This document shows positions 23,250 through 37,200 of a stretch of DNA of 64,000 nucleotides, in pieces (position 1 is the first letter of the stretch; every line of letters begins with the position of its first letter). Under the pieces are notes generated by a model, which saw only the letters and a program-made list of their open reading frames with translations, searched no databases and was not told where the DNA came from. Source of the stretch: Luzula sylvatica (lineage: Eukaryota > Streptophyta > Magnoliopsida > Poales > Juncaceae); assembly GCA_946800325.1 (NCBI GenBank), contig OX326959.1, forward strand, positions 28,843,115-28,907,114, written 5' to 3'. A program made the translations under genes and the position numbers.

Positions 23250-26200
23250 TTATTCGAACTCCACAAAGCGTTAAAATCTTGTTTTGAATCGAAAAACAAT
23301 CTTTCTTAGTGTTTGTGAAATTTGGTGAAAATTTATGTAGTAAAAGATACGATACAAATGATCTCAAAACACGTTATTTGAACTCCTCAAAGCGTTAAAA
23401 TCTTGTTTTGAATCAAAAAACAAACTTTCTTAGTGTATGTGAAATTTGGTGAAAAGTTACGTAGTAAAAGATACGATACAAATGATCTCAAAACACGTTA
23501 TTTGAACTCCACAAAGCATTAAAATCTTGTTTTCAATCGAAAAACAAACTTACTTAGTGTTTGTGAAATTTGGTGAAAAGTTATGTAGTAAAAGATACGA
23601 TACAAATGAACTCAAAACACGTTATTTGAACTCCACAAAGCGTTAAAATCTTGTTTTGAATCGAAAAACAAACTTTCTTTGTGTTTGTGAAATTTGGTGA
23701 AAAGTTATGTAGTAAAAGATACGATACAAATGATCTCAAAACACGTTATTTGAACTCCACAAAGCGTTAAAATCTTGTTTTCAATCGAAAAACAAACTTA
23801 CTTAGTGTTTGTGAAATTTGGTGAAAAGTTATGTAGTAAAAGATACGATACAAATGAACTCAAAACACGTTATTTGAACTCCACAAAGCGTTAAAATCTT
23901 GTTTTGATTCGAAAAACAAACTTTCTTAGTGTTTGTGAAATTTGGTGAAAAGTTAAGTAGTAAAATATATGATACAAATGATCTCAAAACACGTTATTTG
24001 AACTCCTCAGAGCGTTAAAATCTTGTTTTGAATCGAAAAACAAACTTACTTAGTGTTTGTGAAATTTGGTGAAAAGTTATGTAGTAAAAGATGCGATACA
24101 AATGATCTCAAAACATGTTATTTGAACTCCTCAAAGCGTTAAAATCTTGTTTTGAATCGAAAAACAAACTTTCTTAGTGTTTGTGAAATTTGGTGAAAAG
24201 TTATGTAGTAAAATATACGATACAAATGATCTCAAAACACGTTATTTGAACTCCTCAGAGCGTTAAAATCTTGTTTTGAATCGAAAAACAAACTTACTTA
24301 GTGTTTGTGAAATTTGGTGAAAAGTTATGTAGTAAAAGATGTGATACAAATGATCTCAAAACATGTTATTTGAACTCCTCAAAGCGTTAAAATCTTGTTT
24401 TGAATCGAAAAACAATCTTTCTTAGTGTTTGTGAAATTTGGTGAAAAGTTATGTAGTAAAATATACGATACAAATGATCTCAAAACACGTTATTTGAACT
24501 CCTCAGAGCGTTAAAATCTTGTTTTGAATCGAAAAACAAACTTTCATAGTGTTTGTGAAATTTGGTGAAAAGTTATGTAGTAAAAGATGCGATACAAATG
24601 ATCTCAAAACACGTTATTTGAACTCCTCAAAGCGTTAAAATCTTGTTTTGAATCGAAAAACAAACTTTCTTAGTGTATGTGAAATTTGGTGAAAAGTTAC
24701 GTAGTAAAAGATACGATACAAATGATCTCAAAACACGTTATTCGAACTCCACAAATCGTTAATATCTTGTTTTGAATCGAAAAAAAAACTTTCTTAGTGT
24801 TTGTGAAATTTGGTGAAAAGTTATGTAGTAAAAGATACGATACAAATGATCTCAAAACACGTTATTCGAACTCCTCAAAGCGTTAAAATCTTGTTTTGAA
24901 TCGAAAAACAAACTTTCTTAGTGTTTGTGAAATTTGGTGAAAAGTTATGTAGTAAAAGATACGATACAAATGATCTAAAAACACGTTATTTGAACTCCTC
25001 AAGGCGCTAAAATCTTGTTTTGAATCGAAAAACAAAGTTTCTTAGTGTTTGTGAAATTTGGTGAAAAGTTATGTAGTAAAAGATACGATACAAATGATCT
25101 CAAAACACGTTATTTGAACTCCACAAAGCGTTAAAATCTTGTTTTGAATCGAAAAACAAACTTTCTTAGTGTTTGTGAAATTTGGTGAAAAGTTATGTAG
25201 TAAAAGATACGACACAAATGATCTCAAAACACGTTATTTGAACTCCTCAAAACGCTAAAATCTTGTTTTGAATCGAAAAACAAACTTACTTAGTGTTTGT
25301 GAAATTTGGTGAAAAGTTATATAGTAAAAGATACGATACAAATGATCTCAAAACACGTTATTCGAACTCCTCAAAACGCTAAAATCTTGTTTTGAATCGA
25401 AAAACAAACTTACTTAGTGTTTGTGAAATATGGTGAAAAGTTATGTAGTAAAAGATACGATACAAATGATCTCAAAACACGTTATTCGAACTCCTCAAAA
25501 CGCTAAAATCTTGTTTTGAATCGAAAAACAAACTTACTTAGTGTTTGTGAAATATGGTGAAAAGTTATGTAGTAAAAGATACGATACAAATGATCTCAAA
25601 ACACGTTATTCGAACTCCTCAAAACGCTAAAATCTTGTTTTGAATCGAAAAACAAACTTACTTAGTGTTTGTGAAATTTGGTGAAAAGTTATGTAGTAAA
25701 AGATAAGATAAAAATGAACTCAAAACACGTTATTTGAACTCCACAAAGCGTTAAAATCTTGTTTTCAATCGAAAAACAAACTTACTTAGTGTTTGTGAAA
25801 TTTGGTGAAAAGTTATGTAGTAAAAGATACGATATAAATGAACTCAAAACACGTTATTTGAACTCCACAAAGCGTTAAAATCTTGTTTTCAATCGAAAAA
25901 CAAACTTACTTAGTGTTTGTGAAATTTGGTGAAAAGTTATGTAGTACAAGATACGATACAAATGAACTCAAAACACGTTATTTGAACTCCACAAAGCGTT
26001 AAAATCTTGTTTTGATTCGAAAAACAAACTTTCTTAGTGTTTGTGAAATTTGGTGAAAAGTTATGTAGTAAAAGATACGATACAAATGATCTCAAAACAC
26101 GTTATTTGAACTCCACAAAGCGTTAAAATCTTGTTTTCAATCGAAAAACAAACTTACTTAGTGTCTGTGAAATTTGGTGAAAAGTTATGTAGTAAAAGAT

Positions 26201-26349
26201 ACGATACAAATGAACTCAAAACACGTTATTTGAACTCCACAAAGCGTTAAAATCTTGTTTTGAATCGAAAAACAAACTTTCTTAGTGTTTGTGAAATTTG
26301 GTGAAAAGTTATGTAGTAAAAGATACGATACAAATGATCTCAAAACACG
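23250..26349 (+). repeat. 25-monomer unit (3,100 bp), copy A
   Basis: Bases 23,216-26,354 match 26,316-29,454 at an exact offset of 3,100 bp. Rare alleles shared by both copies include AGTTAAGTAG (23,951 and 27,051), GATGTGATAC (24,341 and 27,441), TTATATAGTAAAAG (about 25,320 and 28,420) and GAAATATGG twice. I noticed no difference by eye. The true breakpoints lie within about 40 bp of those given. Confidence 0.9.
25260..25700 (+). repeat. Run of TTCGAAC/AACGCTAAAATC monomers (three in a row)
   Basis: Three consecutive monomers carry TTCGAACTCCTCAAAACGCT before the GATAAG landmark, the second and third with GAAATATGG. The same place holds three in the duplicate at 28.4-28.7 kb, two in most other units (4.8, 8.6, 34.0, 39.3, 44.3, 49.6, 55.2 and 60.5 kb) and one at 2.5 kb. 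This is a gain or loss of single monomers, the smallest amplification step visible in the window. Confidence 0.8.
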
Positions 26350-29300
26350 TTATTCGAACTCCACAAAGCGTTAAAATCTTGTTTTGAATCGAAAAACAAT
26401 CTTTCTTAGTGTTTGTGAAATTTGGTGAAAATTTATGTAGTAAAAGATACGATACAAATGATCTCAAAACACGTTATTTGAACTCCTCAAAGCGTTAAAA
26501 TCTTGTTTTGAATCAAAAAACAAACTTTCTTAGTGTATGTGAAATTTGGTGAAAAGTTACGTAGTAAAAGATACGATACAAATGATCTCAAAACACGTTA
26601 TTTGAACTCCACAAAGCATTAAAATCTTGTTTTCAATCGAAAAACAAACTTACTTAGTGTTTGTGAAATTTGGTGAAAAGTTATGTAGTAAAAGATACGA
26701 TACAAATGAACTCAAAACACGTTATTTGAACTCCACAAAGCGTTAAAATCTTGTTTTGAATCGAAAAACAAACTTTCTTTGTGTTTGTGAAATTTGGTGA
26801 AAAGTTATGTAGTAAAAGATACGATACAAATGATCTCAAAACACGTTATTTGAACTCCACAAAGCGTTAAAATCTTGTTTTCAATCGAAAAACAAACTTA
26901 CTTAGTGTTTGTGAAATTTGGTGAAAAGTTATGTAGTAAAAGATACGATACAAATGAACTCAAAACACGTTATTTGAACTCCACAAAGCGTTAAAATCTT
27001 GTTTTGATTCGAAAAACAAACTTTCTTAGTGTTTGTGAAATTTGGTGAAAAGTTAAGTAGTAAAATATATGATACAAATGATCTCAAAACACGTTATTTG
27101 AACTCCTCAGAGCGTTAAAATCTTGTTTTGAATCGAAAAACAAACTTACTTAGTGTTTGTGAAATTTGGTGAAAAGTTATGTAGTAAAAGATGCGATACA
27201 AATGATCTCAAAACATGTTATTTGAACTCCTCAAAGCGTTAAAATCTTGTTTTGAATCGAAAAACAAACTTTCTTAGTGTTTGTGAAATTTGGTGAAAAG
27301 TTATGTAGTAAAATATACGATACAAATGATCTCAAAACACGTTATTTGAACTCCTCAGAGCGTTAAAATCTTGTTTTGAATCGAAAAACAAACTTACTTA
27401 GTGTTTGTGAAATTTGGTGAAAAGTTATGTAGTAAAAGATGTGATACAAATGATCTCAAAACATGTTATTTGAACTCCTCAAAGCGTTAAAATCTTGTTT
27501 TGAATCGAAAAACAATCTTTCTTAGTGTTTGTGAAATTTGGTGAAAAGTTATGTAGTAAAATATACGATACAAATGATCTCAAAACACGTTATTTGAACT
27601 CCTCAGAGCGTTAAAATCTTGTTTTGAATCGAAAAACAAACTTTCATAGTGTTTGTGAAATTTGGTGAAAAGTTATGTAGTAAAAGATGCGATACAAATG
27701 ATCTCAAAACACGTTATTTGAACTCCTCAAAGCGTTAAAATCTTGTTTTGAATCGAAAAACAAACTTTCTTAGTGTATGTGAAATTTGGTGAAAAGTTAC
27801 GTAGTAAAAGATACGATACAAATGATCTCAAAACACGTTATTCGAACTCCACAAATCGTTAATATCTTGTTTTGAATCGAAAAAAAAACTTTCTTAGTGT
27901 TTGTGAAATTTGGTGAAAAGTTATGTAGTAAAAGATACGATACAAATGATCTCAAAACACGTTATTCGAACTCCTCAAAGCGTTAAAATCTTGTTTTGAA
28001 TCGAAAAACAAACTTTCTTAGTGTTTGTGAAATTTGGTGAAAAGTTATGTAGTAAAAGATACGATACAAATGATCTAAAAACACGTTATTTGAACTCCTC
28101 AAGGCGCTAAAATCTTGTTTTGAATCGAAAAACAAAGTTTCTTAGTGTTTGTGAAATTTGGTGAAAAGTTATGTAGTAAAAGATACGATACAAATGATCT
28201 CAAAACACGTTATTTGAACTCCACAAAGCGTTAAAATCTTGTTTTGAATCGAAAAACAAACTTTCTTAGTGTTTGTGAAATTTGGTGAAAAGTTATGTAG
28301 TAAAAGATACGACACAAATGATCTCAAAACACGTTATTTGAACTCCTCAAAACGCTAAAATCTTGTTTTGAATCGAAAAACAAACTTACTTAGTGTTTGT
28401 GAAATTTGGTGAAAAGTTATATAGTAAAAGATACGATACAAATGATCTCAAAACACGTTATTCGAACTCCTCAAAACGCTAAAATCTTGTTTTGAATCGA
28501 AAAACAAACTTACTTAGTGTTTGTGAAATATGGTGAAAAGTTATGTAGTAAAAGATACGATACAAATGATCTCAAAACACGTTATTCGAACTCCTCAAAA
28601 CGCTAAAATCTTGTTTTGAATCGAAAAACAAACTTACTTAGTGTTTGTGAAATATGGTGAAAAGTTATGTAGTAAAAGATACGATACAAATGATCTCAAA
28701 ACACGTTATTCGAACTCCTCAAAACGCTAAAATCTTGTTTTGAATCGAAAAACAAACTTACTTAGTGTTTGTGAAATTTGGTGAAAAGTTATGTAGTAAA
28801 AGATAAGATAAAAATGAACTCAAAACACGTTATTTGAACTCCACAAAGCGTTAAAATCTTGTTTTCAATCGAAAAACAAACTTACTTAGTGTTTGTGAAA
28901 TTTGGTGAAAAGTTATGTAGTAAAAGATACGATATAAATGAACTCAAAACACGTTATTTGAACTCCACAAAGCGTTAAAATCTTGTTTTCAATCGAAAAA
29001 CAAACTTACTTAGTGTTTGTGAAATTTGGTGAAAAGTTATGTAGTACAAGATACGATACAAATGAACTCAAAACACGTTATTTGAACTCCACAAAGCGTT
29101 AAAATCTTGTTTTGATTCGAAAAACAAACTTTCTTAGTGTTTGTGAAATTTGGTGAAAAGTTATGTAGTAAAAGATACGATACAAATGATCTCAAAACAC
29201 GTTATTTGAACTCCACAAAGCGTTAAAATCTTGTTTTCAATCGAAAAACAAACTTACTTAGTGTCTGTGAAATTTGGTGAAAAGTTATGTAGTAAAAGAT

Positions 29301-29449
29301 ACGATACAAATGAACTCAAAACACGTTATTTGAACTCCACAAAGCGTTAAAATCTTGTTTTGAATCGAAAAACAAACTTTCTTAGTGTTTGTGAAATTTG
29401 GTGAAAAGTTATGTAGTAAAAGATACGATACAAATGATCTCAAAACACG
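26350..29449 (+). repeat. 25-monomer unit (3,100 bp), copy B
   Basis: Second, adjacent copy of the 3,100-bp unit, with exactly 25 monomers and no indel. The junction with copy A near 26,340 joins a GATCTC monomer to TTCGAACTCCACAAAG, a combination absent from the equivalent places in the later units. Similarity to copy A ends at 29,455 (TTTGAAC where copy A runs on into TTCGAAC). Confidence 0.9.
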
Positions 29450-32400
29450 TTATTTGAACTCCACAAAGCGTTAAAATCTTGTTTTCAATCGAAAAACAAA
29501 CTTACTTAGTGTTTGTGAAATTTGGTGAAAAGTTATGTAGTAAAAGATACGATACAAATGAACTCAAAACACGTTATTTGAACTCCACAAAGCGTTAAAA
29601 TCTTGTTTTGAATCGAAAAACAAACATTCTTAGTGTTTGTGAAATTTGGTGAAAAGTTATGTAGTAAAATATACGATACAAATGATCTCAAAACACGTTA
29701 TTTGAACTCCTCAGAGCGTTAAAATCTTGTTTTGAATCGAAAAACAAACTTACTTAGTGTTTGTGAAATTTGGTGAAAAGTTATGTAGTAAAAGATGCGA
29801 TACAAATGATCTCAAAACATGTTATTTGAACTCCTCAAAGCGTTAAAATCTTGTTTTGAATCGAAAAACAAACTTTCTTAGTGTTTGTGAAATTTGGTGA
29901 AAAGTTATGTAGTAAAATATACGATACAAATGATCTCAAAACACGTTATTTGAACTCCTCAGAGCGTTAAAATCTTGTTTTGAATCGAAAAACAAACTTT
30001 CATAGTGTTTGTGAAATTTGGTGAAAAGTTATGTAGTAAAAGATGCGATACAAATGATCTCAAAACACGTTATTTGAACTCCTCAAAACGTTAAAATCTT
30101 GTTTTGAATCGAAAAACAAACTTTCTTAGTGTTTGTGAAATTTGGTGAAAATTTATGTAGTAAAAGATACGATACAAATGATCTCAAAACACGTTATTTG
30201 AACTCCTCAAAGCGTTAAAATCTTGTTTTGAATCAAAAAACAAACTTTCTTAGTGTATGTGAAATTTGGTGAAAAGTTACGTAGTAAAAGATACGATACA
30301 AATGATCTCAAAACACGTTATTTGAACTCCACAAAGCGTTAAAATCTTGTTTTGAATCGAAAAACAAACTTTCTTAGTGTTTGTGAAATTTGGTGAAAAG
30401 TTATGTAGTAAAAGATACGATACAAATGATCTCAAAACACGTTATTGGAACTCCAGAAAGCGTTAAAATCTTGTTTTCAATCGAAAAACAAACTTACTTA
30501 GTGTTTGTGAAATTTGGTGAAAAGTTATGTAGTAAAAGATACGATACAAATGAACTCAAAACACGTTATTTGAACTCCACAAAGTGTTAAAATCTTGTTT
30601 TGAATCGAAAAACAAACTTTCATTGTGTTTGTGAAATTTGGTGAAAAGTTATGTAGTAAAAGATGCGATACAAATGATCTCAAAACATGTTATTTGAACT
30701 CCTCAAAGCGTTAATATCTTGTTTTCAATCGAAAAACAAACTTTCTTAGTGTTTGTGAAATTTGGTGAAAAGTTATGTAGTAAAAGATACGATACAAATG
30801 AACTCAAAACACGTTATTTGAACTCCACAAAGTGTTAAAATCTTGTTTTGAATCGAAAAACAAACTTTCATAGTGTTTGTGAAATTTGGTGAAAAGTTAT
30901 GTAGTAAAAGATGCGATACAAATGATCTCAAAACACGTTATTTGTACTCCACAAAGCGTTAAAATCTTGTTTTCAATCGAAAAACAAACTTACTTAGTGT
31001 TTGTGAAATTTGGTGAAAAGTTATGTAGTAAAAGATACGATACAAATGAACTCAAAACACGTTATTTGAACTCCACAAAGCGTTAAAATCTTGTTTTGAT
31101 TCGAAAAACAAACTTTCTTAGTGTTTGTGAAATTTGGTGAAAAGTTATGTAGTAAAATATATGATACAAATGATCTCAAAACACGTTATTTGAACTCCTC
31201 AGAGCGTTAAAATCTTGTTTTGAATCGAAAAACAAACTTTCTTAGTGTTTGTGAAATTTGGTGAAAAGTTATGTAGTAAAAGATACGATACAAATGATCT
31301 CAAAACACGTTATTGGAACTCCACAAAGCGTTAAAATCTTGTTTTCAATCGAAAAACAAACTTACTTAGTGTTTGTGAGATTTGGTGAAAAGTTATGTAG
31401 TAAAAGATACGATACAAATGAACTCAAAACACGTTATTTGAACTCCACAAAGTGTTAAAATCTTGTTTTGAATCGAAAAACAAACTTTCTTAGTGTTTGT
31501 GAAATTTGGTGAAAAGTTATGTAGTAAAATATACGATACAAATGATCTCAAAACACGTTATTTGAACTCCTCAAAGCGTTAAAATCTTGTTTTGAATCGA
31601 AAAACAAACTTTCATATTGTTTGTGAAGTTTGGTGAAAAGTTATGTAGTAAAAGATGCGATACAAATGATCTCAAAACATGTTATTTGAACTCCTCAAAG
31701 CGTTAATATCTTGTTTTCAATCGAAAAACAAACTTTCTTAGTGTATGTGAAATTTGGTGAAAAGTTATGTAGTAAAAGATACGATACAAATGATCTCAAA
31801 ACACGTTATTTGAACTCCACAAAGCGTTAAAATCTTGTTTTGAATCGAAAAACAAACTTTCTTAGTGTTTGTGAAATTTGGTGAAAAGTTATGTAGTAAA
31901 AGATACGATACAAATGATCTCAAAACACGTTATTCGAACTCCACAAAGCGTTAAAATCTTGTTTTGAATCGAAAAACAATCTTTCTTAGTGTTTGTGAAA
32001 TTTGGTGAAAATTTATGTAGTAAAAGATACGATACAAATGATCTCAAAACACGTTATTTGAACTCCTCAAAGCGTTAAAATCTTGTTTTGAATCAAAAAA
32101 CAAACTTTCTTAGTGTATGTGAAATTTGGTGAAAAGTTACGTAGTAAAAGATACGATACAAATGATCTCAAAACACGTTATTTGAACTCCACAAAGCATT
32201 AAAATCTTGTTTTCAATCGAAAAACAAACTTACTTAGTGTTTGTGAAATTTGGTGAAAAGTTATGTAGTAAAAGATACGATACAAATGAACTCAAAACAC
32301 GTTATTTGAACTCCACAAAGCGTTAAAATCTTGTTTTGAATCGAAAAACAAACTTTCTTTGTGTTTGTGAAATTTGGTGAAAAGTTATGTAGTAAAAGAT

Positions 32401-34258
32401 ACGATACAAATGATCTCAAAACACGTTATTTGAACTCCACAAAGCGTTAAAATCTTGTTTTCAATCGAAAAACAAACTTACTTAGTGTTTGTGAAATTTG
32501 GTGAAAAGTTATGTAGTAAAAGATACGATACAAATGAACTCAAAACACGTTATTTGAACTCCACAAAGCGTTAAAATCTTGTTTTGATTCGAAAAACAAA
32601 CTTTCTTAGTGTTTGTGAAATTTGGTGAAAAGTTATGTAGTAAAATATATGATACAAATGATCTCAAAACACGTTATTTGAACTCCTCAGAGCGTTAAAA
32701 TCTTGTTTTGAATCGAAAAACAAACTTACTTAGTGTTTGTGAAATTTGGTGAAAAGTTATGTAGTAAAAGATGCGATACAAATGATCTCAAAACATGTTA
32801 TTTGAACTCCTCAAAGCGTTAAAATCTTGTTTTGAATCGAAAAACAAACTTTCTTAGTGTTTGTGAAATTTGGTGAAAAGTTATGTAGTAAAATATACGA
32901 TACAAATGATCTCAAAACACGTTATTTGAACTCCTCAGAGCGTTAAAATCTTGTTTTGAATCGAAAAACAAACTTACTTAGTGTTTGTGAAATTTGGTGA
33001 AAAGTTATGTAGTAAAAGATGTGATACAAATGATCTCAAAACATGTTATTTGAACTCCTCAAAGCGTTAAAATCTTGTTTTGAATCGAAAAACAATCTTT
33101 CTTAGTGTTTGTGAAATTTGGTGAAAAGTTATGTAGTAAAATATACGATACAAATGATCTCAAAACACGTTATTTGAACTCCTCAGAGCGTTAAAATCTT
33201 GTTTTGAATCGAAAAACAAACTTTCATAGTGTTTGTGAAATTTGGTGAAAAGTTATGTAGTAAAAGATGCGATACAAATGATCTCAAAACACGTTATTTG
33301 AACTCCTCAAAGCGTTAAAATCTTGTTTTGAATCGAAAAACAAACTTTCTTAGTGTATGTGAAATTTGGTGAAAAGTTACGTAGTAAAAGATACGATACA
33401 AATGATCTCAAAACACGTTATTCGAACTCCTCAAATCGTTAATATCTTGTTTTGAATCGAAAAAAAAACTTTCTTAGTGTTTGTGAAATTTGGTGAAAAG
33501 TTATGTAGTAAAAGATACGATACAAATGATCTCAAAACACGTTATTCGAACTCCTCAAAGCGTTAAAATCTTGTTTTGAATCGAAAAACAAACTTTCTTA
33601 GTGTTTGTGAAATTTGGTGAAAAGTTATGTAGTAAAAGATACGATACAAATGATCTAAAAACACGTTATTTGAACTCCTCAAGGCGCTAAAATCTTGTTT
33701 TGAATCGAAAAACAAAGTTTCTTAGTGTTTGTGAAATTTGGTGAAAAGTTATGTAGTAAAAGATACGATACAAATGATCTCAAAACACGTTATTTGAACT
33801 CCACAAAGCGTTAAAATCTTGTTTTGAATCGAAAAACAAACTTTCTTAGTGTTTGTGAAATTTGGTGAAAAGTTATGTAGTAAAAGATACGACACAAATG
33901 ATCTCAAAACACGTTATTTGAACTCCTCAAAACGCTAAAATCTTGTTTTGAATCGAAAAACAAACTTACTTAGTGTTTGTGAAATTTGGTGAAAAGTTAT
34001 GTAGTAAAAGATACGATACAAATGATCTCAAAACACGTTATTCGAACTCCTCAAAACGCTAAAATCTTGTTTTGAATCGAAAAACAAACTTACTTAGTGT
34101 TTGTGAAATATGGTGAAAAGTTATGTAGTAAAAGATACGATACAAATGATCTCAAAACACGTTATTCGAACTCCTCAAAACGCTAAAATCTTGTTTTGAA
34201 TCGAAAAACAAACTTACTTAGTGTTTGTGAAATTTGGTGAAAAGTTATGTAGTAAAAG
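28803..34258 (+). repeat. Domain III higher-order unit 1 (44 monomers, 5,456 bp)
   Basis: Delimited by GATAAGATAAAAATG landmarks at 28,803 and 34,259, exactly 44 x 124 bp. The order of subtypes is the GTAGTACAAG and GTGTCTG group, the CTCAGAG/ACATGTT group, TTGGAACTCCAGAAAG (30,451), GATGCG/AATATC dimers, TTTCATATTG (31,615), CAATCTTTC, GATGTGATAC (33,021), CTCAAATCG, AAGGCGCTAAAATC, and TTCGAAC/AACGCT monomers. This series is the template for the following units. Confidence 0.87.
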
Positions 34259-37200
34259 ATAAGATAAAAATGAACTCAAAACACGTTATTTGAACTCCAC
34301 AAAGCGTTAAAATCTTGTTTTCAATCGAAAAACAAACTTACTTAGTGTTTGTGAAATTTGGTGAAAAGTTATGTAGTAAAAGATACGATATAAATGAACT
34401 CAAAACACGTTATTTGAACTCCACAAAGCGTTAAAATCTTGTTTTCAATCGAAAAACAAACTTACTTAGTGTTTGTGAAATTTGGTGAAAAGTTATGTAG
34501 TACAAGATACGATACAAATGAACTCAAAACACGTTATTTGAACTCCACAAAGCGTTAAAAAAACAAACTTTCTTAGTGTTTGTGAAATTTGGTGAAAAGT
34601 TATGTAGTAAAAGATACGATACAAATGATCTCAAAACACGTTATTTGAACTCCACAAAGCGTTAAAATCTTGTTTTCAATCGAAAAACAAACTTACTTAG
34701 TGTCTGTGAAATTTGGTGAAAAGTTATGTAGTAAAAGATACGATACAAATGAACTCAAAACACGTTATTTGAACTCCACAAAGCGTTAAAATCTTGTTTT
34801 GAATCGAAAAACAAACTTTCTTAGTGTTTGTGAAATTTGGTGAAAAGTTATGTAGTAAAAGATACGATACAAATGATCTCAAAACACGTTATTTGAACTA
34901 CACAAAGCGTTAAAATCTTGTTTTCAATCGAAAAACAAACTTAATTAGTGTTTGTGAAATTTGGTGAAAAGTTATGTAGTAAAAGATACGATACAAATGA
35001 ACTCAAAACACGTTATTTGAACTCCACAAAGCGTTAAAATCTTGTTTTGAATCGAAAAACAAACATTCTTAGTGTTTGTGAAATTTGGTGAAAAGTTATG
35101 TAGTAAAATATACGATACAAATGATCTCAAAACACGTTATTTGAACTCCTCAGAGCGTTAAAATCTTGTTTTGAATCGAAAAACAAACTTACTTAGTGTT
35201 TGTGAAATTTGGTGAAAAGTTATGTAGTAAAAGATGCGATACAAATGATCTCAAAACATGTTATTTGAACTCCTCAAAGCGTTAAAATCTTGTTTTGAAT
35301 CGAAAAACAAACTTTCTTAGTGTTTGTGAAATTTGGTGAAAAGTTATGTAGTAAAATATACGATACAAATGATCTCAAAACACGTTATTTGAACTCCTCA
35401 GAGCGTTAAAATCTTGTTTTGAATCGAAAAACAAACTTTCATAGTGTTTGTGAAATTTGGTGAAAAGTTATGTAGTAAAAGATGCGATACAAATGATCTC
35501 AAAACACGTTATTTGAACTCCTCAAAACGTTAAAATCTTGTTTTGAATCGAAAAACAAACTTTCTTAGTGTTTGTGAAATTTGGTGAAAATTTATGTAGT
35601 AAAAGATACGATACAAATGATCTCAAAACACGTTATTTGAATTCCTCAAAGCGTTAAAATCTTGTTTTGAATCAAAAAACAAACTTTCTTAGTGTATGTG
35701 AAATTTGGTGAAAAGTTACGTAGTAAAAGATACGATACAAATGATCTCAAAACACGTTATTTGAACTCCACAAAGCGTTAAAATCTTGTTTTGAATCGAA
35801 AAACAAACTTTCTTAGTGTTTGTGAAATTTGGTGAAAAGTTATGTAGTAAAAGATACGATACAAATGATCTCAAAACACGTTATTGGAACTCCAGAAAGC
35901 GTTAAAATCTTGTTTTCAATCGAAAAACAAACTTACTTAGTGTTTGTGAAATTTGGTGAAAAGTTATGTAGTAAAAGATACGATACAAATGAACTCAAAA
36001 CACGTTATTTGAACTCCACAAAGTGTTAAAATCTTGTTTTGAATCGAAAAACAAATTTTCATTGTGTTTGTGAAATTTGGTGAAAAGTTATGTAGTAAAA
36101 GATGCGAAACAAATGATCTCAAAACATGTTATTTGAACTCCTCAAAGCGTTAATATCTTGTTTTCAATCGAAAAACAAACTTTCTTAGTGTTTGTGAAAT
36201 TTGGTGAAAAGTTATGTAGTAAAAGATACGATACAAATGAACTCAAAACACGTTATTTGAACTCCACAAAGTGTTAAAATCTTGTTTTGAATCGAAAAAC
36301 AAACTTTCATAGTGTTTGTGAAATTTGGTGAAAAGTTATGTAGTAAAAGATGCGATACAAATGATCTCAAAACATGTTATTTGAACTCCTCAAAGCGTTA
36401 ATATCTTGTTTTCAATCGAAAAACAAACTTTCTTAGTGTTTGTGAAATTTGGTGAAAAGTTATGTAGTAAAAGATACGATACAAATGAACTCAAAACACG
36501 TTATTTGAACTCCTCAAAGCGTTAAAATCTTGTTTTGAATCAAAAAACAAACTTTCTTAGTGTATGTGAAATTTGGTGAAAAGTTATGTAGTATAAGATG
36601 CGATACAAATGATCTCAAAACACGTTATTTGAACTCCACAAAGCGTTAAAATCTTGTTTTGAATCGAAAAACAAACTTTCTTAGTGTTTGTGAAATTTGG
36701 TGAAAAGTTATGTAGTAAAAGATACGATACAAATGATCTCAAAACACGTTATTGGAACTCCACAAAGCGTTAAAATCTTGTTTTCAATCGAAAAACAAAC
36801 TTACTTAGTGTTTGTGAGATTTGGTGAAAAGTTATGTAGTAAAAGATACGATACAAATGAACTCAAAACACGTTATTTGAACTCCACAAAGTGTTAAAAT
36901 CTTGTTTTGAATCGAAAAACAAACTTTCTTAGTGTTTGTGAAATTTGGTGAAAAGTTATGTAGTAAAATATACGATACAAATGATCTCAAAACACGTTAT
37001 TTGAACTCCTCAAAGCGTTAAAATCTTGTTTTGAATCGAAAAACAAACTTTCATATTGTTTGTGAAGTTTGGTGAAAAGTTAGGTAGTAAAAGATGCGAT
37101 ACAAATGATCTCAAAACATGTTATTTGAACTCCTCAAAGCGTTAATATCTTGTTTTCAATCGAAAAACAAACTTTCTTAGTGTATGTGAAATTTGGTGAA

